Positions 1 through 12,904 of a DNA stretch of 64,000 nucleotides are shown one piece after another; within the stretch, counting starts at the first letter, position 1, and each line of letters opens with the position of its first letter. The notes beneath the pieces were generated by a model, which ran no database searches, was not told the DNA's origin, and saw only the letters and a list, made by a program, of their open reading frames with translations. Made by a program: the position numbers and the translations under genes. Location: assembly GCA_014529385.2 (NCBI GenBank), contig CM043967.1, positions 84,514,278 through 84,578,277 of the forward strand, in the 5' to 3' direction. The DNA comes from Adiantum capillus-veneris (taxonomy: Eukaryota; Streptophyta; Polypodiopsida; Polypodiales; Pteridaceae).

Positions 1-918
1 TGTCTGGCGGACTTTTGAAAGTGCATAGCTACATGGCGTAGCTTAGAGGACTCCGTGAAGCCCTCATCTCCAAACGCCGCATCGAATTGCTGGATAAAGG
101 CCAAGACTTTGTCCGTAGCACCAAAGGTACCATCATAGGTAAGGAAAGAGATGCTCTTCCCTCCCTCTTTGAATTTCTTCAACTTGGACGACCTCTTCCA
201 TGCGGCATAGGATTTCCTATGGCCTCTTCTTTTTGATGGTTCAAAGGTTGCACCATCACTTTCTTCAGAAGGTGAAGAATTTGAAGAAGGTGGAGAAGAG
301 GGTGACCTCTTTCTCGCCTTTTTCTTGTCTTGATCTTTGTCGTCTTCACCATAGCTTTCATAAGAGGAAGAGGATGAAGAAGATGGAGAAGAGGGTGTCC
401 TCTTTCTCGCCTTTTTCTTCTCTTGCTTTTTATCATCCCTCTTTGAATTATGGTGGGAGAAGAGTGTGATGGTCTTCTCCGCTTTGGTGGTGATGGAGAG
501 CGTTTAGCCCGCCGTCTTCGTGGAGCCATCTCCGCCGAGGTGGCGGGAGACTCGCTTCTTTCTCGTTCCTTCGGTGGAGGCTCTTGAGTTCTCCTTTGGG
601 AAGGAGATGCATCATCAAGAAGTAAATTCTTGAGCCCTTCATATGGATTCTCTTCTTCTTCCCGAATCGGAGAGAGACCTCTTTTGGTAGTCTCACAAGG
701 AGGCTTCCTAGGTGTTCTCTCGTCATGGTGATGAGCTTGGAGAATCCCGTGAGCACGGAGCTGCCGTTGCACTTCACTTTGGAGAGATGGATTGCCCATG
801 GCTTGTTGAAGCCTAGAAAAAGATAGTTAACAAGCATTGAAGCATCATTAGTAGCTTGCTCATGAGCAAAATCAAAGTTATCAACATTAATTTCACTCTC
901 TTTACTATTGTCAGCCAT
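1..918 (-). pseudogene. Ty3/gypsy gag, frameshifted, 5' end only
   Basis: Read on the minus strand, an N-terminus begins at 918 (MADNSKESEINV...) and runs about 40 codons before the frame changes near 799. A second frame continues through a Lys/Arg/Pro/Ser-rich linker to 179. A third frame at 1-178 carries the recognisable gag core, with YDGTFGATDKVL followed by FIQQFDAAFGDE and KLRHVAMHFQKSA, which matches the retrotransposon gag family near its Trp-containing motif. At least two frameshifts break it. A 50-bp block is duplicated at 283-332 and 376-425 inside the linker. The gene lies 0.4 kb inside a primer site and LTR on the same strand, as expected for gag. The rest of the element is off the left edge. 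Confidence 0.75.
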
Positions 919-1322
919 TCTAACAACTTTTAGGTGTAAACTTTTTAGGTGTACTTTGGCACTTCAAGCCCTAGTTGCTACTCCTCTTTACCCCTTTAGA
1001 AAAAGCACTCAAGCTACTGTACCCGCGGCTCGAATACCATTAATTGCAAGGAATAGAAGAGAGGGTCTTTCGACACCAAAACAGCACCGGCTCCTGTCAA
1101 GCTTCTAATAGCTCAATAGTGGTTAAGCCGTAGGCAAGCCCCGTAGGACTCCACTATTAAGACCATAGCTCTCGACGGTGATGCCCCGTTAACTGCACAA
1201 AGGCAAGCGCACTGCAAGGCTGAAAAATCCCTATTCTACTTACTCACAGGCAATTAATAATACCAACCATTTGTAGCTAGCTTGAGGACCTCCCTTCTTG
1301 AGCAAGAAAAGAGAAACCTTGA
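919..1322 (-). other. Untranslated leader of the left gypsy element
   Basis: This interval lies between the primer site and the gag start. I see no coding potential and no nested insertion in it. Confidence 0.5.
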
Positions 1323-1335
1323 GCTCTGATACCAA
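1323..1335 (-). promoter_or_regulatory. Primer binding site, initiator tRNA-Met type
   Basis: The minus strand reads TTGGTATCAGAGC, the standard plant LTR-retrotransposon primer site complementary to the 3' end of initiator tRNA-Met. It directly abuts the LTR end at 1336. Confidence 0.8.
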
Positions 1336-2451
1336 TGTAACATTTAATGGCCTAATAACTTATGTGTAGCGGAAATTAGCATGAACATAGTGGGCATTTC
1401 ATTAGAATAGATTCCTAATGAGAATTACAAGAGTGCTTGGGTGGAGAGAGCAACAAAAAGCATAACACCTAGTTAGATAGCATCGAACAATACTTTCAAA
1501 AGAGAGAGAAATTAAGCTATTGACAACAGTTGAGGACCGGATTTGCATGGAGCCGGTCCCCCCCTCCAAAAGGCTTTGTATTATGGTTTCTCCCATCAAG
1601 AGAGACATTGTACAATACAATTCTTTGTGTTCCTTCAAGACTAGCTAGTGCAATGAAGATGGAAGCTTCATGCACTAAGAAAAACACTTAATCAAACACA
1701 ACTTGAATTATCCTCGTTCTTAGACCCAAGACCTCACACACCTTCGAAGATGGTGAGAGCTAGCAGGGTATGAGAGTAGATTGAGAGGAAGAAGGAGTAT
1801 CTTACGAGAAAGATGTACATCTCCTCACATAATCACTCATATTAGCATAGCTTAGCTTAGTAATTAGCTTGGTAGAGAAGATGAGCATGCATTGAAGCTT
1901 GGCTCTTGGTTGGATTTGCATCCACATGCCAAGAGAGTGTTGATGTAGGCTTCTATCTCACAAGCTTGGAGTAGGTGATGAGCTCTCCATTAAAGCTTGG
2001 GAGGAGATGTACATCTTTCTCGTAATGAAGAGGGAAATTGGGCACACCTTGTGGGCATCTGGCCTAGGGAGCTGACATGTGTCCCTCATTCCCTTTGTGT
2101 AAAGGGAGCCTGTGTGTGTGTGTGGCTTTCTCTCTCATCCCCTACCTTTAGGGCTCGCCCCCTCCCATGTAGGGATGTGCAAAGACTTTTAGGGCACACA
2201 CAAAGCATCCAATTTTCCCTAGGGTTGACCTTTGGACACAACCTTTGAATTTTGGAACCTTAGCATTTTGGAAGTCTTAATGGGCTGAACCTTAGGTTCG
2301 TTTTAGCCCATTGTTGCACATGGCTCTTTTGCAGATGGCCCCCCCTTTGGATCCCTATTTTCCCTCCTTTGGATCCCTACTGTGGCCGGTCTGCTAGCTT
2401 AACCAATATTCTAGCTTTTTCTCCCCTGGCCTTCCCCACATTAAATGATCA
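1336..2451 (-). mobile_element. 5' LTR of the left gypsy element
   Basis: On the plus strand the LTR starts TGTAACATTTAATGG and ends near CATTAAATGATCA, so the two ends share an inverted CATTTAATG block. The span is about 1.1 kb. A block around 1540-1580 (GAGCCGGTCC followed by a C run and CTCCAAAAGG) is shared with the LTRs at 8.0 and 12.9 kb, so the two elements are related. The partner LTR lies outside the window. The right boundary was inferred from the inverted termini. Confidence 0.65.
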
Positions 2452-2493
2452 GTTTAATATGAGAAAATCATTTAGGAGAATTAGATATTGATT

Positions 2494-2528
2494 ATTATGA
2501 CATCATATTTGATCTTTGAGGATGATAA

Positions 2529-2588
<60 letters not shown>
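2494..2588 (+). repeat. Degenerate L1-ORF1-like element 3' block plus (TC)n
   Basis: The segment at 2494-2532 is a diverged copy of the conserved 3' block seen at 6441-6480 and 44781-44823 (motif CATATTTGA then GATGATAA). It runs straight into a (TC)n tract at 2533-2588. Confidence 0.5.
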
Positions 2589-2591
<3 letters not shown>

Positions 2592-3104
2592 CCCCCCCAT
2601 GCCCTTGATGTCAGCCAAGGCAGGTGACAAAAATAAGAGACCCACGGGACCCGCCGGGGGGAGGATCATATACTTGCACATAAAGGATATTTTGTTGATC
2701 ATTGCTGGATTGGGTTATAAGTATTGCTCAACATTTCCTTTGATCAGTTCCAACTGTTTTCTCCTATGTAGGTCTTATCTTCATTAGCACTCATCAACAT
2801 TTATCAACAGCCTTGAGGTCAATGCCATGACAATATTGACATCAGCCCCTCAAACACGTGAGGTCATCATCATGGACACCAATGACAACATCTCTTTGAA
2901 TAGGCGAGTCAATAGCCTCGAGGTGGAATCTTGAATGCAAGAATTACATCCCCTTGGGTAAGTTCAAAACAAGGTGAGGAGGTGAGGACTGACAAACAGG
3001 GTGGTGATAGGGAGAATGAGGCAAACATAATGAAGAGGAGGTCAACATGGTTACAAGGAGGGTGTGATGCAAATAGAGATATAGATGTGGGCCTCGATCA
3101 AGGT
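2589..3104 (+). other. Unassigned; possible ORF1 N-terminal remnant
   Basis: A short frame from an ATG at 2827 to a TGA near 2935 ends in a Leu-containing stretch (NRRVNSLEVES). It weakly resembles the N-terminal coiled-coil lead-in of the L1-ORF1-like element copies elsewhere in the window. Nothing else is recognisable. Confidence 0.25.
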
Positions 3105-3690
<586 letters not shown>

Positions 3691-4065
3691 GTAGATTTCA
3701 CTACAAAGAAAAGATCATCCAAGCTCACTCGGCAACACACAACATCACCAAGAAGAATACACAAGCAATCTTACAAGAGCGTCTTCTACAAGAATCCCTT
3801 GGCCTCAAGGTCAGGATTGGGGGACTTCCCTCACAATGGTGCACCGATGAGGACACCTTTGAAGAAGCCATCACCAAGCTCAACAATATCCTTCAACCAA
3901 GTCACATAAATCCCAACAACATTTCCTGGATGAATGATACACATAGGGAGGTGCCACCTAAGCATTGTACCCTCACCTTCAAGGACAAAGAAGAGAGAGT
4001 GAGGTTGCTATGCCAATCTCACCTTTTCAAGGGACAAAATCTTTGGATCACTGAAGAACTGACTA
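3691..4065 (+). pseudogene. L1-ORF1-like protein, copy a, 5' part (split by a copia element)
   Basis: Translation across frames gives a segment colinear with copy c at 44180-44530: QESLGLKVRIGGLP, then a short Thr/Leu helix, then DTHREVPPKHCTLTF and EERVRLLCQSHLFKGQ, ending at EELTTN. This resembles the RRM-like and C-terminal domains of LINE-1 ORF1p. The frame changes near 3900. The coding sequence is interrupted at 4066 by the copia insertion and resumes at 6188. Confidence 0.65.
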
Positions 4066-4070
4066 CAAAC

Positions 4071-4247
4071 TGTTGGGTATTCAAGCCCAGGTTTCAGTGG
4101 CATCTACCTGTGGGAACACCACTTATGCCATGCAGATAAGGTAAGTTAGAAGTTGTGTTTCTGCATGGAAAGGTCTCTATTATATGTAAGATCTCACAAA
4201 TTAAGCTAGAATAACAAAAAGCGTGTGTTTTTTGCAATACTGTATCG

Positions 4248-4327
<80 letters not shown>

Positions 4328-4395
4328 CTGCAAGTTCTTTTCTGCACTCGCCATGTCTGCAAGGCAGCATCCTCCCTAGCTCCACCCCCCCATCA
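4071..4395 (+). mobile_element. 5' LTR of the gag-only copia element
   Basis: It contains a (TC)n tract at 4251-4324 near its 3' end. It differs from the 3' LTR by about ten substitutions, an 8-bp indel and the tract length (74 versus 54 bp). Confidence 0.9.
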
Positions 4396-4397
4396 AC

Positions 4398-4410
4398 TGG
4401 TATCAGAGCC
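4398..4410 (+). promoter_or_regulatory. Primer binding site (initiator tRNA-Met)
   Basis: TGGTATCAGAGCC lies two bases after the 5' LTR, a textbook copia arrangement. Confidence 0.92.
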
Positions 4411-5023
4411 TTGAGGGCTTGTGCTCGAGGCTTTGCAGGACCGGCGGGTTGCAGAGGGGGACATGACCATGACGACCTGCATCAAACGACCTGCATCAAG
4501 CCGTGCATAGCCAATATCAATATGGTCTCCCGGGATGCTGATAACATCTTGTCATTGCAACTCTAGCCAACTCGGCCTGTACATGCTACTACTTCATCAA
4601 CACGCCATCGCACTGTCTGCGTTACAGAGAGTTTAAAAAACTCGTTTTTCCTTTTGTTTTCATACACAAGGTTTTATTTGTTTACAAGTGGCCACTCCAA
4701 TTTTGAGCAACCTTCTTATCTAAACCGTGTTTCCCACATACAAGCTCATATTGCTCCGATTTGCTACATCTCTGTGCATATTTGAGTTGAGCCTCTTGTT
4801 CCGGTGCGCTATGACTACACTATTTTGCTAGTGTGCAGAATTTTTCAGTTTTTCAAAAAATTTCAGAAATTCAATCATCATCAAAGTTGCTTCTCAGACA
4901 TTCAACAGCTGCAAATTGACTCTTGAATTAAATTCAATTGTTGCCGACTCTTCAAAGTGGTGCTGAAGGTCGACGAACATTACTTACCTTCTCCAGCATA
5001 AAGCTATCATTGGCATATCAAAT

Positions 5024-5609
5024 ATGGCAACAAAGGTGGATAAATACAACGGATCCGGTTTCCACACTTGGAAAATTAAAGTAATGGATATCTGATGTGA
5101 AAAAATCTTTGGAGTGTGGTCAAGCCTCTGTCAAACTGACGAAGCGGGCACATCGACTGCAGTTACAAGAGCTTTATCTGCCGAGCAACAATGCAAGGAG
5201 GAGCAAGCATTAGATGAAGATCTTATAGTTGTTTTTCTGAATAACCTACCTGCAAAATTTTGTCAAATTGTCACTATTTTAAAGGAGAAGGATCTTTGGA
5301 TGGTATTGTTAACTCATTGCAAGAAGAAGAGAAACGAGTACCACAAATTAGCTCTTTCGTACTGACTGCATATGTAGGTCGTGGTTGCACTTCAACCAGG
5401 CCTACTACCAGCACTAGACCTTGTGTGTATGTGGACGCACCAATCATCAAACCAAGGATTGTTTCAACAAAAATCCTTGCACCCACTGTGGAAAGACCAA
5501 TCATCCTTCGGATAAATGCTTTAAGAAGAATAAGCGACAGATCAACATGGTTGAAGGTGATGAAGATGGTGTAGCACAAATGCTTCTCGTAGAAAATGAT
5601 GTCCTGTAG
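5024..5609 (+). pseudogene. Copia-type Gag with two zinc knuckles, broken
   Basis: The start at 5024 gives MATKVDKYNGSGFHTWKIK, the usual opening of plant copia Gag. An in-frame TGA at 5093 interrupts it after 23 codons. The same frame continues to 5365 with FLNNLPAKF. The third segment (SLDGIVNSLQEEEKR) needs a frameshift near 5290, and another shift near 5420 leads to the zinc knuckles. The second knuckle is a perfect CX2CX4HX4C (CTHCGKTNHPSDKC). The first has CX1C spacing, one residue short. There is no pol downstream; the 3' LTR begins 280 bp later. The protein would pack element RNA if supplied intact elsewhere. Confidence 0.8.
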
Positions 5610-5876
5610 TTTTTAGTTTGTCTTTATGTTTCCTTGATGTCAGTCATTTGTCAATAAAATGTATGGGTTATAGACACTGCCATAAAAATAAAAAGTGGTA
5701 AGACCGCCCTTTTGTTGTTTGGTCGAGTTCTGGTATGTCTCATACTGATAGTTGTTTGAGAGAAGTGCACACACACACAACTATGTTATTGTCAAGGGGG
5801 GGACTTCTACTCATAGTTCTAGGTGATTGGACTCTACCATGGTCTGTATCAAGTCCATAGCCAGTGGTTTGGGCTT

Positions 5877-5886
5877 GAGGGGGGGT
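5877..5886 (+). promoter_or_regulatory. Polypurine tract of the gag-only copia element
   Basis: A GAGGGGGGG run sits immediately before the 3' LTR, at the place where plus-strand DNA synthesis is primed. Confidence 0.75.
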
Positions 5887-6057
5887 TGTTGGGTATTCAA
5901 ACCCGGATTTTAGTGGCATCTGCCTATGGGAACTATGCCATGCAAATAAGGTAAGTTAGAAGTTGAGTTTCTGCATGGAAAGGTCTCTATTATATGTAAG
6001 GTCTCACAAATTAAGCTAGAATAACAAAAAGCGTGTGTTTTTTGCAATACTGTATCG

Positions 6058-6118
<61 letters not shown>

Positions 6119-6187
6119 TCTGCAAGTTCTTTTCTACACTCGCCATGTCTGCAAGGCAACATCCTTCCTAGCTCTGGCCCCCCATCA
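5887..6187 (+). mobile_element. 3' LTR of the gag-only copia element
   Basis: It pairs with 4071-4395 and carries a (TC)n tract at 6061-6114. It is followed by the CAAAC target copy at 6188-6192. Confidence 0.9.
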
Positions 6188-6476
6188 CAAACCAGCTGAA
6201 GACTAAAACAAGCGAGCTCAAGAAGATGCACGAAGCACACAAACAAGGCAAATGATCAGTCTATCAAGATGGTAAAGCCGTCATTTAGGAGTGTTGAACT
6301 CCCCAACCGGCTTCCCCCTCATCTAACCCCTCTTCATTTTTGTTCTTTTCTTTCCTCGTGTTCTTTTCTTTGCTCTTCCTTAACTGATATATACCTAATG
6401 CCTTCATTTAGAAGCACTGTTGTAATGCATTGTTTTTGGTACCATAGGTCATATTTGACCTCCATGGATGATAATT

Positions 6477-6480
<4 letters not shown>
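6188..6480 (+). pseudogene. L1-ORF1-like protein, copy a, 3' part and 3' block
   Basis: Coding resumes with the QLK and SELKKMHEAHKQGK segment matching copy c. In-frame stops then replace residues in the WAVYRGGKAVIQE motif (TGA at the Trp position and TAG near the end). A 3' non-coding segment ends at 6441-6480 in the block CATAGGTCATATTTGACC and GATGATAATTCAAT, which is conserved in all copies, and then enters a microsatellite. Confidence 0.7.

Positions 6481-6548
<68 letters not shown>
6480..6548. repeat. (TC)n microsatellite
   Basis: About 68 bp of pure TC repeat directly follow the conserved 3' block of L1-ORF1-like copy a. Confidence 0.95.
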
Positions 6549-6554
<6 letters not shown>

Positions 6555-6790
6555 CCCTTGCCCTTGTCATTCGAAGGATGGGTATCACACCCGCTCTTTC
6601 TAAATATCCTTCAATCTATATCTAAATCTAAACTTATATAATGGTAGCTGGAGTGGCCTCTTCACATTTTCAAAACTGCAACCAATGTGCATGGCATATT
6701 GAATTTCTTTGCAAGATGTTGTATGTAGATTTGACTACACTTGGAAACCTGCCCATGCTTGGTATATATATTATAAACCTCATTAATCCA
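6549..6790 (+). repeat. Microsatellite-linked repeat family, right half
   Basis: It aligns with 7820-8038: CTTGTCATTC followed by GGATGGGT, then ATCTATATCTAAATCTAAAC, then CATGGCA, TTTCTTTGCAAG and the GGTATATATA end. The left half of the family is missing here; the TC tract joins it to the L1-ORF1-like element instead. Confidence 0.65.
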
Positions 6791-8038
<1,248 letters not shown>

Positions 8039-8842
8039 TGTAAGAGAATCTAATCCTTACTTTTAGCTTCAACGGAATTTAGCTATGAAAGGAGAGAGTT
8101 TTTCTGAAGAGAGGAGACTATAGGTTGTGCCACGCTGATTGTTTTACACAATTACACATTAAAAACACTAAAATCACGCACATAATTTCAAGAGAATACC
8201 CAATTAAGATTGACAACTTGATGAGGATTGGCTTTTCTTGGAGCCGGTCCCCCCTCCAAAAGGTCTTTGTATTATAGTTCTCTCTTGAAGAGAGCTTTGA
8301 TTACAACACAACTTGTACTCTTGAGGAGCTTTCCTTTGAACCAAGAAGATGGTGCTCTTCAAGAATGCATGGTATAACCCTCCTTCCCACGCCCTAAACA
8401 CGCCAATAGGGAGAAAGAACTACGGGGTAAGAGGTAGATGAGGGTGGAAGAAGTATTTTCAAGCAAGAGAATTGGTACTCCGTATATCCTTGCTCATGGG
8501 CAAGCTCTTAGCATAGCTTAGCATAATAGAATAATAGCATAGCTTAACATAATAGAATAATAGAGATGATGAAGGACAAACTTTCACTTGCTTGGATTTG
8601 CATCCATGGGAGATCCATAGCCAAGTGCCATGAGATAGGGGAGAGAGAGAGAGAGATATCTTGCTTTGCCAACTTGGGCACTTGAGAGAGTATGTCCCTG
8701 CTTATATGATTATGCAATTAGGCAACTAGTATTCAATTGGGTTCCTTACCACTTGGCCAATGAGGTGTGAACACTCCATAATGCAACTCAAGCATGCTCA
8801 TACACTTGTCCCCTCTAGCCATGCATGAAAAAACTTGTGCCC

Positions 8843-8884
<42 letters not shown>

Positions 8885-9582
8885 TTCTCTGGACTCTTCT
8901 TGGAAAGTGTACACCATACACACACTCACACACACTTGTTGAGTTCACACAAAGAAAGTATGTGCTACCTTGGACATGTGGCCTAGCCAAGCTTAGTAAA
9001 GAAGGATTAGAGTCAACTTACTAAATGAGGAAGGGTTGATCTAACCTTAGTCTTTAGCGTTTCCCTTTCATTTATTAAAAACGATAAAATTACCCTTTTA
9101 TTAATTAGATGGGGTGCAAGACCTTTGCATAAACCTTGGACGCTTATGAAGTTGAGACGAGGCTATAGCCTACCTATTAATTTAAGACCTGCTAAATTAG
9201 GGTAAGCTTTGGTAAAAATAAAACTCACCCTTTGGGCTTTAAAAATTCACCGCATAGGCTTTAAAAATTCACCTCCTATGCGGAACCATAGCACAATGCA
9301 TTGGAGGTGTCACCAAGCTTTTCCCAAAATCTGCTAAATTTAGATCTCCTAAATTTAGACAATTTGTGGCAAGTTATAATTTTATCGTAAGGCTTCCCAG
9401 ACTTCATACTTGAAGTCTAAAGAGTTATTCTTATGACTCAAATTTAGCACAACTACTTTCTATTTTTAGACCCCTATAATTTCTCTCGATCATCTCCTTT
9501 GTCTTGTACCTTTGATCAACACTGCTTGGGATACATTTCTCCTTCCTTCATCTATACTTATGACTGAGATAACTAGATAGAA
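8039..9582 (-). mobile_element. 3' LTR of the chromovirus
   Basis: It begins TGTAAGAGAATCTAATCC and aligns with 12905-14526 throughout, including the GAGCCGGTCCCC block and the AGCACAACTACTTTCTATTT block. The right boundary is approximate because the end is mutated. It contains a 39-base C run at 8846-8884. Confidence 0.8.
8846..8884. repeat. Poly-C run (39)
   Basis: Thirty-nine consecutive C on the plus strand. The matching place in the partner LTR (13858-13877) has 20. Confidence 0.95.
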
Positions 9583-10119
9583 ATTACCCTTGTTCTTTTA
9601 TGGACTTTTCCTCTTTTGGTCCCAAGCCTTGATCGGGTTGGTCCATCCACACTTGATCAATTTAACTTTATTTTCCCTGGACTTAAGTGGCCAAATTAAG
9701 ATGAAAAATACTTTAACAAGGTTAGAAATTAATATTCATGACATTACCTATCCCTTGAAATCATAGTCATCTTCGACTATGGGGTAGGGAAAATAAAGTC
9801 ATAGCTAGTCCTGTTGCTTTGGGTAGAGGATACCTTTTTACCCATTGTCGACATTCTTCCACAATGGTGATTAACTCCACTTGGTGCTTGGAAGGATGAG
9901 CTATCATAAGCATGTATTTACTTAGCTCTGATATCTTTTATAATAAATTGGCAAGGTCTACTAGATACTTGAGGGACTAAGTTGTGCGCAATCTTGATTC
10001 AGGGTATTCATAAAACTAATGAACATTTGCAAGAAATCTTAGAGACAAAACAAGACAAAATTATTTATAAAATATACTTGATTTTTACCTTTGATAGGAG
10101 TCATTGTAAGTATTTACAA

Positions 10120-10573
10120 GATTTACATTATCCTTTAGCTGGATGTATTACATCCATGTTGCATCTTCAAAAGCATAATTTTTAAATTTGACAAGATATC
10201 ATTGGATAGTTTTACCACTTTTTAAAGCCTTGTGTTCATGTTGTAGGATGCTCTGTGGCTGCAAAATCTCTTCTTGACCCTCAAACTTGGGTGGTTCTTC
10301 AATTACTTGTTCTTTGGGTGGCTCGCCCTTATAAGGTTTCAGGAGGCTCACATGAATTTTTTTATGAATGAGCCAGGTACTTGGAAACCTTAACTTATAA
10401 GCTATTTCACTGATAGGCTTAAGAATTTGAAATGGACCATAATATATTTTTGCTACCTTAGCATAATATTTTTGGTGACCCATTGGCCATCCTTGTGTTC
10501 CCTTGCATGTAGTGTGGCTTAGGCATGCTTTTGGAAAATTGAGCAATGCCCAATCATTTCCTTTGAAGGTCAA
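10120..10573 (-). pseudogene. Integrase C-terminus and chromodomain
   Basis: The segment YYGPFQILKPISEIAYKL followed by IHKKIHVSLLKPYKG is the standard gypsy integrase tail. After about 30 residues a chromodomain follows: YLVKFKNYAFEDATWM, with an in-frame TGA just before it and a TAA just after the Trp. Chromodomains of this kind steer chromovirus integration towards marked chromatin. Confidence 0.8.
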
Positions 10574-11527
10574 GGCTCGTCTATGCTTATCAACAATAGC
10601 GTTTTGCTTCTCTTGTGTGAGGTGAATATAGTTTCCTTAATCTTTTGGAAAGATTCTTTAAGGCATCTACTAGCAAATATCTTCCCTAGTGTCTTGACTA
10701 TCAATGGGAGCTTGGGTATTCCTTCGATTACCTCGAAGGGTGCCTATTTTATAGAAGTATGGACAATGTTATTGTACGCATATTCAACTAAGGGTAAGTA
10801 GTTTTTCCATTGATCTCTTTGATCTACTTCCGTAACAAAGGCTTTAAGTAGATCAATATCTTACTCTGGCCATTTGTTTGTGGGTGATAGGCCGAAGAGA
10901 AATCCAACTTAGTACCAAGATTCTCAAAGAGACCCTTCCCAAAAATTTCTAGTCATTCTTGGATCTCTATCGGATACTATAGATGTTGGTGAGCCATGAT
11001 ACTTAAAGACTTGTGAGGAGATAAAGAGGGTTACCATATGGTGTGCTTTGATAATCTTTTTGACCAGTATGAAATGCGTTTCCTTTCTAAACCGGTCTAC
11101 TATTGTCCATATTCTTGTATTCCCATGTATGGATTTTGTAATCCAAAGATGAAATCCATGGATATGCTTTCACATGGGGAATCATGTATAGGAAATGACT
11201 GAAGTAATCCAAGCTGCTCCCCCTTTCATACTTTATCCTTTGACATACAACACATTTGGCAACATAGTCCGGTATGTCTGCCTTCGTTGTTGACCAATAA
11301 AAGTACATCTCTACTCCCTTGAGAGTGGCTTGAATCCCTCTATGTCCCGTATAAGGTGGAACATGAGATTTGTAGATAACCTTTTCATGTAAACTATGTG
11401 TAACGCATAATTTGATGTACCCTATAACTTGGAGGACATGCACAACCACACGCTTATCGAGATAAGGGGTCATGGCCTCATGTGAACCTCCTCCAAAGAA
11501 TAGTAAGAGAGATTGGCCAAGTCTCAA
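10574..11527 (-). pseudogene. Integrase core and HHCC zinc-binding domain
   Basis: The minus strand shows the zinc-binding motif HVPPYTGHRG ... CVVCQRIK (HX3-7H and CX2C) at about 11215-11350. Further on, WKNYLPLVEYAYNN and APFEVIEGIP from the distal integrase core appear at about 10690-10830. Stops and shifts separate the pieces, for example a TAG after HTSIK. Confidence 0.8.
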
Positions 11528-11613
11528 TCAAGAAAGGGTTGGCGAGGTTGGAAGGAGGCACCGTCACAAGACATGAAAGGGGAGAGACTGATCAGCTTGA
11601 TGTGTGTGTGTGT

Positions 11614-11665
<52 letters not shown>
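11614..11665. repeat. Poly-G run (52)
   Basis: Fifty-two consecutive G follow a short TG repeat, in the pol region between the integrase zinc domain and RNase H. It is an internal expansion that destroys the reading frame. Confidence 0.95.
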
Positions 11666-11972
11666 CTGACATTACATCTTTGAAGTTTTGATCCGCAGCG
11701 TACTCATTGATCTAGAGTATAGATCATTGTGAGTAGCTATTGATACAACATTCACCCTTTGCTTTTGTCAAAGAGCATCGGTCACTTGGCTGTGCTTACC
11801 AGCTATGTGAGCAATATGAAAATTAAACCTTATAGAGTGTTTTCCCACCTCATTTATTTATCACTTTATTTAGTTTGCGTCAAAAAGTATTTAAGACTTT
11901 GATGATCTGTGTGCAAAATGAATCGAGTGCCTAGAAGATAATGCTTCCAAGCATCTAGGGCATGTAACATAG

Positions 11973-12182
11973 CTAAAACTCTTTTTTATATATGCCTTGG
12001 TTCTTTCCTTGGTCATCCAATCTGCTACTTTTGTATGCTATGACATGCTCTTCTTGAAGCAAAACAACTCCAAGGCATTGTCCACAAGCATCACATTGGA
12101 CTTCAAAAGGCTTTGAAAGGTGTGGTAATATTAGAACGGGTTGAGAGGTAAGCTTCGCCTTTAAATTTTCAAAAAGATTCAT
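11973..12182 (-). pseudogene. RNase H remnant
   Basis: The motif FEVQCDACGQCLGVVLLQE followed by IAYKSSRL matches the gypsy RNase H start (usually FEVxTDAS). The catalytic Asp is retained; the following Ala-Cys replaces the usual Ala-Ser. Confidence 0.85.
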
Positions 12183-12300
12183 TCTCTTTCAGAGTCCATA
12201 CAAATTTGAAATTCTTTTAGTCAAATCATACAATTGCCCTCCTATGAACGAGAATTTTCCTATGAAGCGTCTATAGTATACATACTTCTTATAAAGCTTC

Positions 12301-12890
12301 TCAACTTATATAGATTCGTTGTATAAAAATTTCTTTTATTATCTCCAACTTTTTAGGGTCCATTAGGATACCTACTTGAGAGATAATATGATATGAATAC
12401 TGAATCTCTTTCAAGAGAAACTCACTTTTCTTTTGATTAATGTAAAGCTTATTGTCTCTCAAAACTTGAAATATTACCTGAAGATGTTGCTTATGTACCT
12501 TGATAGACCTTGAGTACATGATAATATCATTGAAGAACACACCCGTGAAGCTTTGATGAGGTCTAAAAAGTCTCTCCATCATTCAATTAAAGGTAGCCAA
12601 CATACTGGTAAGTCTAAAAGGGAGTAGCAAGAATTCATATAGGCCAAAAGTTTTATAAAAGACCGTTCAATGGATATTTTGAGGCATATTCTTATATGAT
12701 GTAACCACTTTTAAGATCGATTCTACTAAAGTAGGTAGACCCTTGTAGCTAATCAAATATATCTTCTATCATGGAAACATGAAATCTATTCTTTATGGTT
12801 ATCCCACTAAGGGTCCAATAGTCCACACACATTCTATAAGTACCATCTTTTTTTTGTACTAGTAAAATGGTGAACAGGATATCAAAACCT
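12301..12890 (-). pseudogene. Reverse transcriptase remnant
   Basis: The upstream half at 12590-12890 reads FTILLVQKKDGTYRMCVD, then IKNRFHVSMIEDIFD with a stop, then GSTYFSRIDLKSGY. The downstream half at 12301-12582 reads FFNDIIMYS (the catalytic F/YxDD motif altered to FFND), then HLQVIFQVLRDNKLYINQKKSEF and GILMDPKKLE. The first catalytic Asp (SRIDLKSGY) is present. In the second motif the first Asp is replaced by Asn, which would inactivate it even without the stops. Confidence 0.88.
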
Positions 12891-12891
12891 A

Positions 12892-12904
12892 GCTCTGATA
12901 CCAA
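12892..12904 (-). promoter_or_regulatory. Primer binding site (initiator tRNA-Met)
   Basis: The minus strand reads TTGGTATCAGAGC, next to the LTR end at 12905. Confidence 0.85.

Larger units (their letters stand above)
4066..6192 (+). mobile_element. Gag-only Ty1/copia-like element (TR-GAG type) with CAAAC target duplication
   Basis: LTRs at 4071-4395 and 5887-6187 both begin TGTTGGGTATTCAA and end CCATCA. The 5-bp target duplication CAAAC occurs at 4066-4070 and 6188-6192. A perfect primer site follows the left LTR and a G-rich polypurine tract precedes the right one. The internal region is only about 1.5 kb and codes for gag-like sequence alone, with no protease, integrase or reverse transcriptase. 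Such gag-only LTR elements are known in plants as TR-GAG. It sits inside an L1-ORF1-like coding sequence and is therefore younger than it. Confidence 0.9.
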
